Assembly: GCF_954871325.1 (NCBI RefSeq) | Contig: NC_088778.1 | Location: 1-64,000, forward strand | Origin: Gordionus sp. m RMFG-2023 | Lineage: Eukaryota; Nematomorpha; Gordioida; Chordodea; Parachordodidae | Direction: 5' to 3' | Length of the DNA stretch: 64,000 bases | Part shown: positions 11,734-24,228 of the stretch, piece by piece | Layout: each line of letters begins with the position of its first letter | Numbering within the stretch: position 1 is the first letter of the stretch | The notes under the pieces: generated by a model | Seen by the model: the letters and a program-made list of their open reading frames with translations, nothing else | Database searches by the model: none | What the model was told of the DNA's origin: nothing | Program-made: the position numbers and the translations under genes

Positions 11734-12325
11734 GTTTATCCAAATGTCATCTTTATTTCTGTTATCTATACCCATTAAAATATATCGCACCCATGATTTA
11801 TCTTTAATTTTCAAATATTTAATGACTTGATTGGGTCCAATACCTAATCCAAAATTTTCAGTTTGTAGGCTATTTATAAGGACGGGTTTACTATTTTCAG
11901 ATTGTATATCTAATAAAATAATATCCTGTCAATTATCTTTGATTGATAAAATAAATATATTTATCACACTAATTACATATTTTTTGTTTTAGTGCAATTG
12001 AAACAGTCAAATTCCCATTGCATTTACTGATACTTGCAATATTTTCCGCTCCTTGCTTATATTCTTAATTTTTATAATAATATATATATATAATATGTTT
12101 TAATTTTTCTTGATATTCTTGGATAATTTTTTTACTGCTTGATATGGATATGGTTTGCCCAGGTCGTATATCAGTGCCTTCTTGGGTCATTTTGCATTGA
12201 TCTATATAAAGAAATATTTAAATTTAACAAATTTTAAAATACTCTCCTTTATATGTTTACCTTGTGCTGCTATGATCTTCAATCCAAGTAATGATAAAAT
12301 AGTCAAAATTATAAATTTTCTTCAT
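11734..12325 (-). pseudogene. Small predicted secreted protein, three exons, probably broken
   Basis: Read on the minus strand. Exon 1 (12325-12261) starts ATGAAGAAA and encodes a signal peptide, but the hydrophobic stretch FIILTILSLLGLKIIAAQ is one base out of frame with that ATG. Donor gtaaac and acceptor atatag bound a 59-nt intron (12260-12202). Exon 2 (from 12201) encodes CKMTQEGTDIRPGQTISI..., then GAENIASISKCNGNLTVSIA; an AT-repeat with an in-frame stop lies between. A second intron (about 11976-11926, gtaatt to gacag) leads to exon 3 (11925-11734), 64 open codons with ILLDIQSENSKPVLINSL and ...SWVRYILMGIDNRN, ending at donor gtaagt. The last exon was not found. The 'PGQTISI' start recalls Kre9/Knh1-type Ser-Thr-rich secreted domains, but this is only a hint. 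Function unknown. Confidence 0.6.
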
Positions 12326-13604
12326 AAATAAATATTAATCTTTGGAAACAAATAAAAAATAATAATTTTTTTCTTAAATAAAGCTTTAGATGATGAAAAA
12401 AGAATTGCGTCAGCTTTAAATATAGTTGAGTTCCTAGAAATTTAAAAAAAAAAAATTATTCTATAACTAAAAAAATGAAAAGAATATTTTTATTTTGAAA
12501 TATCAATTTTTATTCTCCCCCCCCCCTCTTTTTCAAACTGCTCGAATGATGCGAATTTTTAATTGGCTGCGAAGACATAGCCTAACGGCTCAATATTTTA
12601 TTATTATTTTATGTAATTGATAAATTTTTTTGGAAAATTTGATGTTTACATTTACATAAATTCTAATAAACTTGTATTCGAAAAAAGGTATATATAGGTT
12701 TCTTCATCTAATCAATTCTATTATTTTTTACGCATTTTTTTCTGGGATTCAAATCGAACCTTTATTCATCGTTATTATATACGAAGCTTGAGCCATCTAA
12801 AATTATATCGTTCGAGCCTGAATGGAATCGGTGGACCGGTTCGAACCTTTCGATATATTAACTAACAGATGATTATTAATCAGCTTTGACCTATAAATAT
12901 CATGAATTACTTCTGGAAGTCGAAAAAATATATATTCTTATTCCATTAATAGATATAATTTGACAGGAGAGAATCCCAAATTTAATTTGTATGCGGCTCA
13001 ATACTATATTCGAGAGAATATAATTAAATTTCTAAACAATGTTTTCTTTTTCTTTATATTATTCTAATATGTATAATGCGAAAAAAAGATTTGTTTTAAC
13101 CGATTCAAAATTATTATGTGTTACGAACTTAGCTTGAATAATGATTCAAACCTTAGCCGAATCTATATTCTTTATCGTTTTAGATCCCAATTTATTTTAT
13201 TTATTAGAAAGAGGCGAAGAAAACTTACGCTTTTCTTGGTTGGCTCTTCAAAAGGAACCTAGTTTTTTTTGTTATATGATAAATAAAAATAAATTTTTTA
13301 GATGTAAGATCTATAATTTAGGAATATTTTTCACCAAAAGGGTCAAATTTCCCCAATTTTATATTTTTGGAAACATTTTAAAAAAAAACTAAATAAATGT
13401 AACCTTTTTTGAAATTTTGATTTAGAATTATCTATATAATTACTATGGCTACCCCTCTAGCGAAAATACATTTATTTAAAAATTTTATTTATATCTTGAT
13501 AATTAATAACAGTTATGAATATTAATCATAAAAGTGGTTAGAATTTATATTTTTCCATGGGATGTGCAAATATAATTTACGGGAGCTTTGCTTAGAGATC
13601 TGAG
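12326..13604. other. Unassigned DNA
   Basis: AT-rich with a c-run at about 12519. An isolated box-B-like palindrome ggttcgaacc lies near 12838 without a box A. An 83-codon frame (13141-13392, plus) has no recognisable motif, and no support beyond being open. Confidence 0.35.
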
Positions 13605-13796
13605 CAGTGTTGTTAAAAAGTCCTATTTGGGTATTTTTTTCAAAACGGCCCGATTAAGATTTTAGCTAAAATAATATTTTGTAGGCATCGAGATTTGGCA
13701 AATAGATGTCCAAGCATTTCCTGCTATGAGCGTAAAATCTTTAGGGACATATAATGTTATTTTGGTTATAATCTTTGGGCCTTTTTAACAACAATA
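13605..13796. mobile_element. hAT-type MITE, copy 2
   Basis: Begins cagtgttgttaaaaag and ends ctttttaacaacaata, an inverted pair. The flanks gatctgag (13597-13604) and gatctgca (13797-13804) share six of eight bases, consistent with an aged 8-bp hAT target duplication. No coding capacity; the interior has diverged from copies 1 and 3. Confidence 0.72.
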
Positions 13797-15864
13797 GATC
13801 TGCAAATCGCAGGTTGAAAAATAATTTACGAACGGAATGAGGATAACGGGTATATTTTAAAAATTATTTTAAATATTATTTTAAGAAATGGGATAACAGG
13901 TGAGTAAAATAACAATTAAAACCAATAGCGGGCCAGTTAAAAAACCCCGCCAATTGCAGACATAAATTTTATATTTGGCGGGATTTATTTCCCACTTTGA
14001 CCAAATTATAAAAAATTTTTAAGGTTTTTCATTTCTTCTTTAAATTTTTGTTTATTAGTAATATATTGTATTATACAATTTTGGGGGAGAGAGGGAGTGG
14101 GGGGGGGGTTGATTTAGCTTGAAATTATATAATTATATATGCGAAAACAGGGAAACTACCGATGAGGAATAATGTCCCACACTGTTTCACTCCCTTCGCT
14201 ACTCCTATTTATGGGTTCTCTAAGCATGCTGGAAGCTAGATCCCATTTCCGATAGTAGATTTTACGAATTTAGAAATTAGGCACAGTAAATGATATCTAA
14301 AATTAAGAGATTAGGCTTCTCAATATAAATAGCCCATAATGATAAATTATTTAATTCCCCACACGGCCCATTTTTTTAGAAAGAAAAAGTATAACTAGCT
14401 CAAACAAGAGATGCACGGCCCCTACCTGGACCGGGTCTATTATTAAAAATAATTTCGGTTCGGACTGGATAGGGCCTAATATTTTTAAAAAAATTTCGGG
14501 CTGGGCCGGGTTAGTAAAATTAAACCTGAAGCAGATTACTAGATCTAACTATATTTTATAATTGTCTTCTTTTTATAATAATTGAAATCAAGCAGATTAC
14601 GATTTTAATCTTTTGTCAAAAATTACGATATCTAACACCTATATAATTTTTGGAAGCTAAACCTCAGCCAAAATTACGCCTTCACGCATAATAACATAAA
14701 TATGTAAGGTAGAACCTATTCTAATTTGGGCACCGTGGTGACCGATATTTTTGACCAACTTAGGCAGTTTCTACATTTATCGTTAGTCATTTTCTAATTA
14801 AATAAATGGGAATTTGATCAGGGCTCAAAATTTTGGCCAAATTTATGAGTTGCCCTAAATATCAGGAGCCCAAATTAAACATGTTTTAACTATTCATTAT
14901 CTCACTAGTAACCTTACAATCATGGTTTTGAACCTAATGTTGAATCCTTTTTATTTTAACCAAAGATAAATGGTTCATCTGAGGCTATTTAATAACCACG
15001 GTCCTTCTTATTTTTTTTCCGGGAAAAATTTCCAATCCTAATTTGATCACATTTTCCAAAAGATGATTTCCGATCTGCCAATCTGCCTGATCTATAATAT
15101 TTTTATATCTGTTCCACCTTTATATAGAATATATGACAGAAAAAAATCAATGAATGATTTCCTTTTTAAATTAAATTGAGTAATGGTTCACCTAAACTTG
15201 CGAAAAGAAACAAAGATTGTGATTTGCTTACTATAATTAATTCTCCAAAAACACGGATATAATTTGAAAATATTGGAATGATATGAAAAGTCGTTAGTAA
15301 TAAATTAATAAAAATATAGGGGGGGGGGGAATGTAAATCATATTCTAAAATGCTCCCTTCATTTAATTCTATTAGGCCAAAGTTTAAGCTTATGTTAGAA
15401 GATAGTTAATAATTTATTTTTTATAAAATGCCTATCGATTACAATTTTATTTTCCTTATTTTAAAGATACCGTAAATAATGGCTATTTAAAATTAAATAT
15501 ATCATTATAAAACGACCTAGGAAGTCATTTTATAATTATTTATTTCAAAAACAAATCTCTATGAAGAGATCAAAATTAAATTATAATCCAGGCACATAAG
15601 GAGAGATATTATTGAAATTTAGGACTTACAGGGTTAAAAAATTTTTGCCTTTCGACCAGAATTTATTTGATTTTTTTTAAAATAAAACTATTATACAATT
15701 ATATTTTCGTTTGTGCATTTTTAAAAATAGAATCTAATTTTTATTTTTATTATATATTGTGCAGAACGACGAAGAGATATCATTGGATAACGACAATTGT
15801 TTACTTGAATCATCAAATTTCCCTCACACCAATACGTGAATTCAAATGGAACCATTTTAAGCAC
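13797..15864. other. Unassigned DNA with a possible small inverted-repeat element
   Basis: No gene recognised. G-runs lie at about 14100 and 15320. A GC-richer patch at 14405-14520 (ggaccgggtct, gggctgggccggg) looks like the subterminal region of a decayed DNA transposon. At 14718-14878 the outer sequences taatttgggcacc and ggagcccaaatta form an inverted pair about 150 bp apart, possibly a MITE. Confidence 0.35.
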
Positions 15865-15869
15865 CTAAG

Positions 15870-16075
15870 TCCTTTTTCTTTTTGCTTGGCACTTCTTTTT
15901 TGATCGGACTTTTTCCTTTCTTTTTGGGAATTTTTCTTTTTTGATTGACACTTTTCCTTTTTTGTTTGGACCTTTTCCTTTTATGATTGACCCTTTTCCT
16001 TTTTTGATCGGACCTTTTCCTTTTATGATTGAAACTTTTCCTTTTTTGATTGGAACTTTTCCTTTTTTGAATAGG
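15870..16075 (+). repeat. Pyrimidine-rich minisatellite, about 20-21 bp units
   Basis: About nine degenerate copies of a unit like cttttccttttttgattgga. One frame would read as repeated FPF(L/M)I-type peptide, but composition and lack of context make it non-coding. The hAT transposon begins right after it. Confidence 0.8.
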
Positions 16076-16433
16076 AAACCCTGTATGTTGAATTTTGTGT
16101 TTAGGTCAGGGACCAGGAGCGAACCGTAACGAACCGCGAAACCGTTATAAATCTTTATTAATATCTGAACCGTAACCGTAACCGATATTAATATTTTTGA
16201 AGGAGTAAAATGAACCTTTATGAAAAATGGCTAAACCGGTTTAAAGCAAAATAAAATTATTATTTGTAATTTTTACATATTTTTTACTTGAATTTTTTAC
16301 ATATTTTTTCCTTGTGGTGTAATTATATATTGAACCATATCTCCAACTACATCCTTATTTATAATTAAAATATTTGTGTGATCTGATCCTTAATAAAGTA
16401 TGTATTAATTTTTTAACTATGATTTAAATTTAT

Positions 16434-17275
16434 CCACAATCTTTTAACTATATCATATACTATTTAAGCATTCCATTTTTCTTTATTTTAGTATGCAAAA
16501 TATCAAAATAACCAAATTTTTATTTAGTTACATTTATTAAATTAATTTAAGTATAATATCACCACCACCCATGAGTTTGATAGAAGGGTCATTGGTCCCA
16601 TATGAATTTCAAAACTTATAAGGTTTTAATTTTATATATTATATTTATCGAATTTTAGCATGTGTATGAGTATATTTTAAAGCATTAGCAGTTATAGCCC
16701 TTATTATAAATAATAGAATATTTTTGACTTAAATTTATCCACAACCTTTTAAATATATCATATAGTATTAGAGCATTCCTTTTTCTTTATTTTAGTATGC
16801 AAAATATCAAAATAACCAAATTTTTATTTAGTTACATTTATTAAATTAATATAAGTATAATATCACCACTACCAATTAGTAGTTTGATGGAAGGGTCATT
16901 GTTCCCATAGAATTTCAAAACTTATACTTAATTTTATATATTATTTATAGAATTTTGGCATGTGACATGATTAAATAAGCAGTTAAGTAGTTGTAGCCTT
17001 TATTATAAATAATAGAATTTGTGTTGGATTATAAATTCTAATTAGTTTATCAAATAATTTTAAAATATTTGTTTGCTCTTAACTCATTTTTTTGTATTTA
17101 TTAGTATTAGAACCATATTCCTATTTTTTATATTTTAGTATGCAAAATATCAAAATAGCCAATTTTTTATTTACTAAATATGATAGTGGGCCATTATTTA
17201 AATTTCAAAATTACCAAATTTATAAGGTTTTATTTTTATATATTATTTATAAAATTTTGGAATTTGAGTATAATT
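16434..17275 (+). repeat. Three tandem copies of an AT-rich repeat of about 300 bp inside the hAT element
   Basis: The motif ttttagtatgcaaaatatca recurs at about 16487, 16791 and 17133, each followed by caaatttttatttag-like sequence and a aatttcaaaacttata-like tail. It lies between the left terminal region and the transposase start, so it is probably an internal expansion within the element. Confidence 0.8.
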
Positions 17276-17412
17276 AAAAAATTGGTTTTTCTATAAATTT
17301 TTAAATAATAATATCCATATGATTTGGTTTTGCAACTTGATGTTGACAGTGATCATCTCATATTTTTTATTGTATTTACGTTAATCATATATAAAAATTT
17401 GTTTTTAGAAAA

Positions 17413-19380
17413 ATGGTCCGCCACAAAGTTAACCCAGTCCGTTCATTTTTTAATTATAATATTCTCTTAAATGAATCAACCTGTAAAATAGATGATTGTA
17501 CAATATTAAAAGTGACCATGCAGCTAATTTAGAAAGGCATATTCAAAGGCATCATTCTAAAGAATATGAATCCCTAACTACAAAAAAATTAAAGCTTTCC
17601 AAGCCTTTGCAATCAATATCAAAGCCTAGCCATAATAAATCTATTGAGCAGGCATTAAATAGTATTATAAAAATTAAAATGGATAAAAACATGTTAGTTA
17701 ATGCTTGCACAGAACTTATTACTTTACATGGCCGGCCATTTAGCTTATTAGATGATTTAGTTTTTAAAAAAATTATCAACCCAATTATAACAGGACTTGG
17801 AGATAATTTTTCTATAAATTCAGAAAATATGAGGAATAATATTAATAAAATGGCTAGCAAATGCCTTGCTAATATAAAAAAAGAAATCTTCAATAAAATG
17901 ATTTCTATAAAATTAGATATTGCATCAAGGTATGACAGCGCTATTTTAGGCGTCAATATTCAATTTATAGCTGATGGGAAAATACAATTGCGATCAATAT
18001 GCATGAGAGAACTCACAGAAAAACTTACCTCGGAAAATATCAAAAAAGTTATTTTGGAAATATTTAAAACACAAAACATAGATATTAACCAGATATATAG
18101 CATAACTAGTGATAATGCATCCAATATGGTTAAGTTGATCAAGCTTCTAATGGAGCATGAAGATATTGACGACAAAGATATGATGTTATCACATGAGAAT
18201 AATTTATCAAATATTAGTAATATCGACATTGATGAAACTGATAATATTATATTTAGGATGACTGGATCCTTGTTAGTTGGAGTTCGATGCGCCTCCCACA
18301 CATTTCATTTAGCCATCAATGATTGTATCAAAACATCACCTAATGAACTATTGTTAATTAATAAAACTAGATCATTATGCAAAAAAATTCGAACTCATAC
18401 TTCATTAAATATCTTAACACGCCTATATCTTAAAAAACCTTTGATTGATTGCTGTACCAGGTGGAATTCTATCTACCTCATGCTAGAAAGATTGATGGAA
18501 TTGAAAGGATATTGTGATGAAATGGAAATGGATGAAAGCATTCATCTATGCGAAGATGAATGAGATATTATTAAAGATATTTTGAAAGCTATGAAACCAT
18601 CTTACATATTGACAAAAATTCTTCAAACTGAACAATTAACATCGGACGATTTTATGCTGCTTGCCTAAATTGTTTGATAGAAACGCAAAAGGTACAAACA
18701 CCTTTTTCTCAGCATCTTTCCAAATGTATCATGGCAAGAGAGGCTAATAAAAAAAATGATGCCTTTTGTGCAGTTTTATATTTGGACCCACATTATCAGG
18801 TATTGCTCTCCGAAGATGGAAAAATGACCGCTAAAGATCATTTAAATAAAACATGGAAAGCAATTCAGGTTCACATATTTTATTTAGCCTTATTATGATT
18901 ATTGTCCGGATTTATTTTAATAGTTATTTTTCATTTAAAATATATAGGGCCTTGGAAAGTGATGATAGTTTAAAGATGGATATATTTCAATCTACCTCTA
19001 GTTCTTCCAAAGATCATGGAGCAGATGATGAATTAGAAAGGCTTCTGATAACCCGTGAGTCGGAATTTAAAAGAGCTACTTCAAATGCACACAAAGAACA
19101 TAATATTAGAAAAATTATTGATTCGTTTGAAGATGTTGAAAGAATCGACAAAAAATCATCAATTTTTATATTTTGGGAATCGAAAAAATTTGAATATCCA
19201 GAACTGTATAAACTTGCTCTTATAGCATTGGCGGTCCCCGCAACACAAGTATCTGTAGAAAGAACTTTTTCGAGGCTGAAATTTGTGTTATCGTCACAAC
19301 TAACAAATATGAATCCATTTATTTTAGAAAATATATTACTTATACGTTCAAATAATATGTTTAAAAATGAGTTATTTTGA
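17413..19380 (+). pseudogene. hAT transposase, broken
   Basis: A possible start ATG at 17413 opens a BED-type zinc finger (STCKIDDC, then HAANLERHIQRHH), interrupted by a one-base frameshift near 17495. The main open part (17496-18563) holds the catalytic core: first Asp in KLDIAS (residue 141 of that frame), second Asp in TSDNASNM (206), the CASH motif (265-268) and TRWNS (321-325). A TGA at 18561 probably replaces a Trp codon, because the frame resumes with DIIKDILKAMKP. A further shift near 18655 leads to LDPHYQVLL. A possible intron (18869-18947, gttcac to atatag) precedes the hATC dimerisation domain (18949-19380) with VPATQVSVERTFSRL, which contains the third catalytic acid. Total span is about 650 codons, normal for the family. 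At least three breaks, so not functional as it stands. Confidence 0.85.
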
Positions 19381-19679
19381 ATCTTATATATATTTTTTAT
19401 ATAGATACTTATAATAAAAATAAATTAGTGATGGCAAAATTTTAATAAATTCATAATTAGAATCATTATATGATGGTGTTGCTTCAATAAAAAAAAATTT
19501 CAAACCGGAATAAACCAGTATCTACCTTTATAATTAGTAAACCGAACCGAACCTTTATAAATTTATTTTTAAGAACCGTAACCGAACCGTAAGCATTATA
19601 ATTTTTTACATACTGAACCGTATCCGAATTGAACCTTTATAAATAACGGTTCGGGTTCCTGGTTTAGGTATTGTGTGTA

Positions 19680-21895
19680 ATTTATTTTAAAATTATAAGC
19701 TCCCATGGCTATATTCCATTTTTATAATCGCATCGACATTGAAGTATTTTCTTTTAATCCTTTGGCGAAGTTATAAATCAAGGGTTTATGGTCAGTAATG
19801 ATTGAAATATTTGTCTGACGGCATTATGGCTAGAGTCTCTCTTTCAATATTTGTGTAGTTTATCTCTGATTTCAACCTTTGATAAGGCTATAGGTTCCTT
19901 TCAAGGCCTTCTATGTGAAAAAGTACTGCTCCAAGTCCGCGTTTGGATGCATCAGCAAAATAATTTAACATAGGAGATTGACTGATTAATGTCTTAATTT
20001 CATTAAAACCTTTAGCATGTTCACCTTCTCATTTCCTTTTTTCTTTGACTATTTTGTATAGTGGGTCTGTAAAGTCTTTAAAGTTATTCAAAAATTTTAT
20101 GTAATAACTTACCTTTCCTAAAAATGTAGAAGTTCATCATAAGATTTTGTCTCTGTCGTGTTGATTATAGCTTTAATTATATTTCGATTAGTATACCTTC
20201 CGCATCTATGCCAAATCTAATGTTAATTTGCATGAATATGCTTTTTCCAAAATTGGGTGTGAGATCATATTTTAAAATTCTTTCAAAAACTTTTATTATG
20301 ATTTCAATATGTATTTCATCATTCTCATCCATTATTAAAAGATTGTCAATATAAAATATAACATCCTTCTATCTCCAAATATTTGTTCCTTGGTCTGTTG
20401 ACATATTGCAGAAGCAGTTTTAAAACCAAAAGGGAGGGGAGTCTGGCAAATCTGAAGTGCTCTTTATGTGTAGATATGGCCAGGATATTCCTAGAGTTCT
20501 TGTTTACGGGAATTCGTAGAAATGCTTTCTTGAAGTTGATTTGGTGAATTTATTTCGTTTTGATAGTTTTGTTATTAAATCTTCTATTCTTCGTAGAGGA
20601 TAATTAAAATCTTCTAGTGCATTATTAGCGGTGTCTTTAAAGTAATCAGCCCATAACCTGAGACTCCAACGTCCAATGGTGTTAAATGACTTGTCAAACG
20701 TACATCTTTTACAGGCTCAATTAATTTGTCCTGAATCCACCTGTTTAGTTCTTTACCAACTATGTTTATTCTAGAGTATGGTAATCCTCTTGGTGTTATT
20801 ATTTCTGGGATGCCATCTTGCCTTAAACGTAGTTTAATATTGGTTTTATTGATAGGTTTATTAATCATTTTCAATTCACAATAAGTATAATAAGTTTATC
20901 ATTATAATAATCACCATCTATATTTCCTACAAATTTTTTTAAAAATCTTCAGTTATGTTATTTACTCTTAAATTTAATTCAAAATATTTTTTTTCTACTT
21001 TATCACTTTTAGTTTCATCAACCTCTTCGATGTTAACTGTGTTAATCTTATTTCTATATTCTATCTAATTTCTAATATTGTTATTTCTTTTGTAGTTGTG
21101 ATATGATCTATTATCATATGTGATTGAATCTGTGATTAATACTTTCATGGCTTGGGTAATTTCTTTGAAAATTGTTGGCATGAGGTCTATAGTAAGTATC
21201 GAATCTGTTTTGATTGTTGTATCTATTATAATTCTGATGACGAACTTAGTAGTTGTTTTGGCTCTATTATCTTTGTCTGTCAAAATGTGGTAGTGGAATA
21301 CATTGTTGAATATAATTAATCATACTGTACCAATTATTTATTATCGTCACTGTTTCTCGTATTACATCTTCTTAGTTTCTATTATATGTTTTATCTTTAA
21401 CTGATCTTTTGGTTTATCCTCCAATCCTTAAGTATCCAGTTTAATAATAGCTTTTGAAAAATAATATTGGGGTCAATATTTTCTAACTCCCTGCCTATTC
21501 TTATTATCTCATTTAATCTTTAATTTTATCTTTAATTTTAAATTTAATGTCTTTAGATAAGGCACATATTTTGAATTTCTCTATGGCTCTATCCTTTGTA
21601 AAATTTATTCCATACTTAACTGGTAAATATTTCTCATCCTTATATTAACTCGCGCTATTGAATTCTAAAATTTTCACATTTTTGAGGATTCAATATTTTA
21701 AGTTTTTTTTATTATACAATCATAATTATTCAATTCCTCCTCAGAGCTTATGGATTCAAGTTTTACATATATGTTATCGGGAAGATTTTGCGTTAGAATA
21801 TAAGCTTTCTCAGTGAATTTATTTTTATTTAAATACCTACTGATTTGGTCTAAAAATGTTAATGGAAAGTTATAAAATAATCTTTTACTTTAGAC
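19680..21895 (-). mobile_element. Ty3/Gypsy retrotransposon fossil (pol), minus strand
   Basis: Old virus-like element remnant. Read on the minus strand, protease-proximal/gag-like sequence lies to the right (about 20.9-21.9 kb), the start of reverse transcriptase near 20.6-20.9 kb (motif VGKELNRWIQDKLIEPV at 20614-20874), the RT core at about 20.1-20.6 kb, and RNase H at about 19.7-20.0 kb (DASKRGLGAVL-type motif). It is broken, with many breaks. No LTRs were found. It is bounded on the left by the hAT element and on the right by minisatellite block 2. Confidence 0.75.
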
Positions 21896-21899
21896 ATTC

Positions 21900-23640
21900 T
21901 AAAAATTATATGTTATGATTGTTATGTGGGTAGTTTTTTTTTTGTTAAATTGATGAATATATTTTTTTGATTATAATGCGCAATGATTCTTTTAATATAT
22001 TATTATTATTATTTGTAAAAGAAATAAATAAAGAATAATTATAAAATTTGTTTATGCTATAAAATTAATTATAATAGTAATAAATTTATATTTATTTGTA
22101 ATAATTGCAAAGTGTAAAAAACGAATAAAATTATTGTTTTTTTCTTCCAAATTTATTTTTCTTGTTACTCTTCTTGTGAATATTCTATTTTTAAATTGTT
22201 TTCATGTCAATATTTTTGCCAATTAGTAAAATAAAGAATAAAGAAAAATTAAAATAAAAGTAAGATATAAATATATAGAACAAACTATCAAAGGAAATTA
22301 AGAGAATAAGAACCGAAAAAAAACCACCGATTTCCCTTCAAAATAAAAAAATGGTGGCCAAGATAGTTTTCAAATTGACTAATTAGTTATTCGAGGTATT
22401 AATTTACCTGTTTATCGTATGTTTAAGTTGAGTAATAGTTAACCGAGGTATATATTTATCTATGTGCCGGACGTTAATTTGAGTAATAAGTTAATCGGGT
22501 GTTTACCTGTGTGTCTGACGTTTAAGTTAGAAAATTAGTTAATTTAGGAATCAGACGTTTAGTTGAGTAATTAGTTAATCGAGATATTAGTTTACCTATG
22601 TTTAAGTTGAGTAATTAGTTAATCATGGTAGTTTACCTATGTGTCGGACGTAGTGTTGTTAAACGTCTCATTTTAAGCCGATTGTTAAAAACGGCTAACT
22701 TAATACTTCATCCATACAAATATTACCCAAGCCTGAAGATTTTGCTCATAGAAGGAACAAAGATCCAGACATATATTGTCGAAATCTTGAGGCTTAGGCA
22801 ATAATTATCTGGCAAAAATATTGAGTTATCTGTTTTTAAAATCAGCTCAAAACGAGCCGTTTAACAACACTAGTCGGACGCTTAAGTTGAAAAATTATTT
22901 AATCTAGGTATTTGTTTGTGTGTCGGTTGATTAAGTTGAGTATTAGTTAATCGAATTAGTTTACCTGTGTGTAGGATGTTTAATTTGTGTAATTAGTTAA
23001 TCGTGGTATTAGTTTACCTATGTGTCCGACGTTTAAGTTGAAAAATTAGTTAATCTAGGTATTTGTGTACCTGTGTGTCGATTCATTAAGTTTAGTAATT
23101 AGTTAATCGAATTGGTTTATCTGTGTGTAGGGTTTAAGTTGGAAAATTACTTAATCTAGGTATTGGTTTAACTTTGTGTAGGATCATTAATGTGGAAAAT
23201 TAGTTAAGCAAAGTATTGGTTTACCTGTTTGTCGGTTCATTAAGTTGAGTAATTAGTTAATCGAGGTATTACTTTACATGTATGTTGAATAATTGATATA
23301 AAAAGAGGAAAAAACGAAATAAAATATTATTATTTTTTTCTTTCAAATTTATTTTACTTGTTACTCTTCTTGTGAACATGATATTTTAAAATTGTTTTTT
23401 TGTCTATATTTTTGCAAATTAGTAAAATAATGAATAAAGGAAAATTAAAATAAAGGTAAGATATAAATTTTTTTTTCTTAGAACAAACCACCAAAGGGAA
23501 ACGATTCCTCTACAAAATAAAATAATGATTGCTTTAATAGAAAGTTTATTATTTTTCGCTTCATATGCATACTTTATTTATTTGTTTGTATTTTATTTTA
23601 ATTTTTTTTGTAATGAGATTTTCTTTCCTTATATTTACAT
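21900..23640. repeat. Minisatellite block 2
   Basis: Second copy of the 6810-8690 family, with the same left leader (gttatgattgttatgtgggtag), the same cttccaaatttatttttcttg leader and then units of about 50 bp with gtgtgtcggacg cores. Here the array is not duplicated at 0.7 kb but is longer in single units, and it is interrupted by a MITE at 22651-22872. It ends with the same tail leader (ttttacttgttactcttcttg) as block 1. Confidence 0.85.
22651..22872. mobile_element. hAT-type MITE, copy 3 (best preserved)
   Basis: A 222-bp non-coding element with perfect 15-bp terminal inverted repeats (tagtgttgttaaacg at the left and its complement at the right) and a perfect 8-bp target duplication gtcggacg (22643-22650 and 22873-22880). 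The target is the conserved gtcggacg core of a minisatellite unit, so the insertion post-dates the array. Ends and duplication length identify it as a hAT-mobilised MITE. Confidence 0.93.
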
Positions 23641-24228
23641 CAACCTTTTCTAAAATTCTAAGTTCTTCTTTAAAATTTTTTTTTATATGATAACCTTTAA
23701 AGGTAAAAAAAAATCTCTGTCCACATTTATATTTTTCTTAATATATATATATTTTTTTACACGAACTTTGAAGGTAAAGAAACCTCTTTATTTAAATATA
23801 TTTTTACGATGATCTTTGTGAGAAAAATATATCGATGGCCATATTATTTACCTAAATATTAATTAACTTGATGAATAAAATAAATAATTAATAAACTAAA
23901 TAAAATATGATAATAAGAATATCATCATAAAAGTTTCTAGGTGAGTAAGTTAAGTTTCATTAGGTGCTAAATATGATAAAATGGAAATATCATAATGTAT
24001 ATTTAATTAAATGGTAAACAAAAAATAAAATAAAAAAGTAAAATTATATATATGTTATAATTGGCATATTATAATTAATATATCATAATGCATTAATTAA
24101 ATGGTAAACAAAAGATAAAATAATAAAGTAATATATATTATATTTGGTACATACCCTTTATTTTACGCAAGAAGCCAGCATTTGTATTTTATATATCTTT
24201 TAGGTGGGATATGCAGACTGACTTAACA
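23641..24228. other. AT-rich DNA, possible LTR 3' end
   Basis: Very AT-rich with no gene. Its last 45 bp (cttttaggtgggatatgcag..., ending gacttaaca) have the layout of the end of the LTR at 56157-56440 (ttttaggtctcaaaagac..., ending cttataaca), immediately before a TGGTGCC primer-site motif. No second copy of this sequence lies in the window. Confidence 0.35.

Larger units (their letters stand above)
16103..19670 (+). mobile_element. hAT superfamily DNA transposon, decayed
   Basis: Encloses a hAT transposase. The terminal regions share ccaggagcgaaccgt (left) and, reverse-complemented on the right, ccaggaacccgaaccgt, with subterminal repeats of aaccgtaaccg on both sides. Flanks ttgtgttt (16095-16102) and ttgtgtgt (19671-19678) match at seven of eight bases, fitting an 8-bp hAT target duplication. 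The left inner region holds three tandem copies of an AT-rich repeat of about 300 bp. To the right the element meets a Ty3/Gypsy pol fossil, so it may have inserted at that fossil's edge. Exact end bases are uncertain by a few positions. Confidence 0.75.

Noticed and set aside
12780-12900. tRNA gene around ggttcgaacc
   Set aside because: Box B-like palindrome only; no box A at suitable distance and no cloverleaf stems.
13141-13392. 83-codon plus-strand gene
   Set aside because: Composition is Phe/Ile/Lys as expected from AT-rich DNA; no domain and no neighbours.
15941-16129. FPF-repeat protein
   Set aside because: It is a translated pyrimidine-rich minisatellite that runs into a transposon end.
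17552-18301. Two minus-strand frames of 134 and 113 codons
   Set aside because: Antisense shadows of the hAT transposase, whose plus-strand frame has catalytic motifs.
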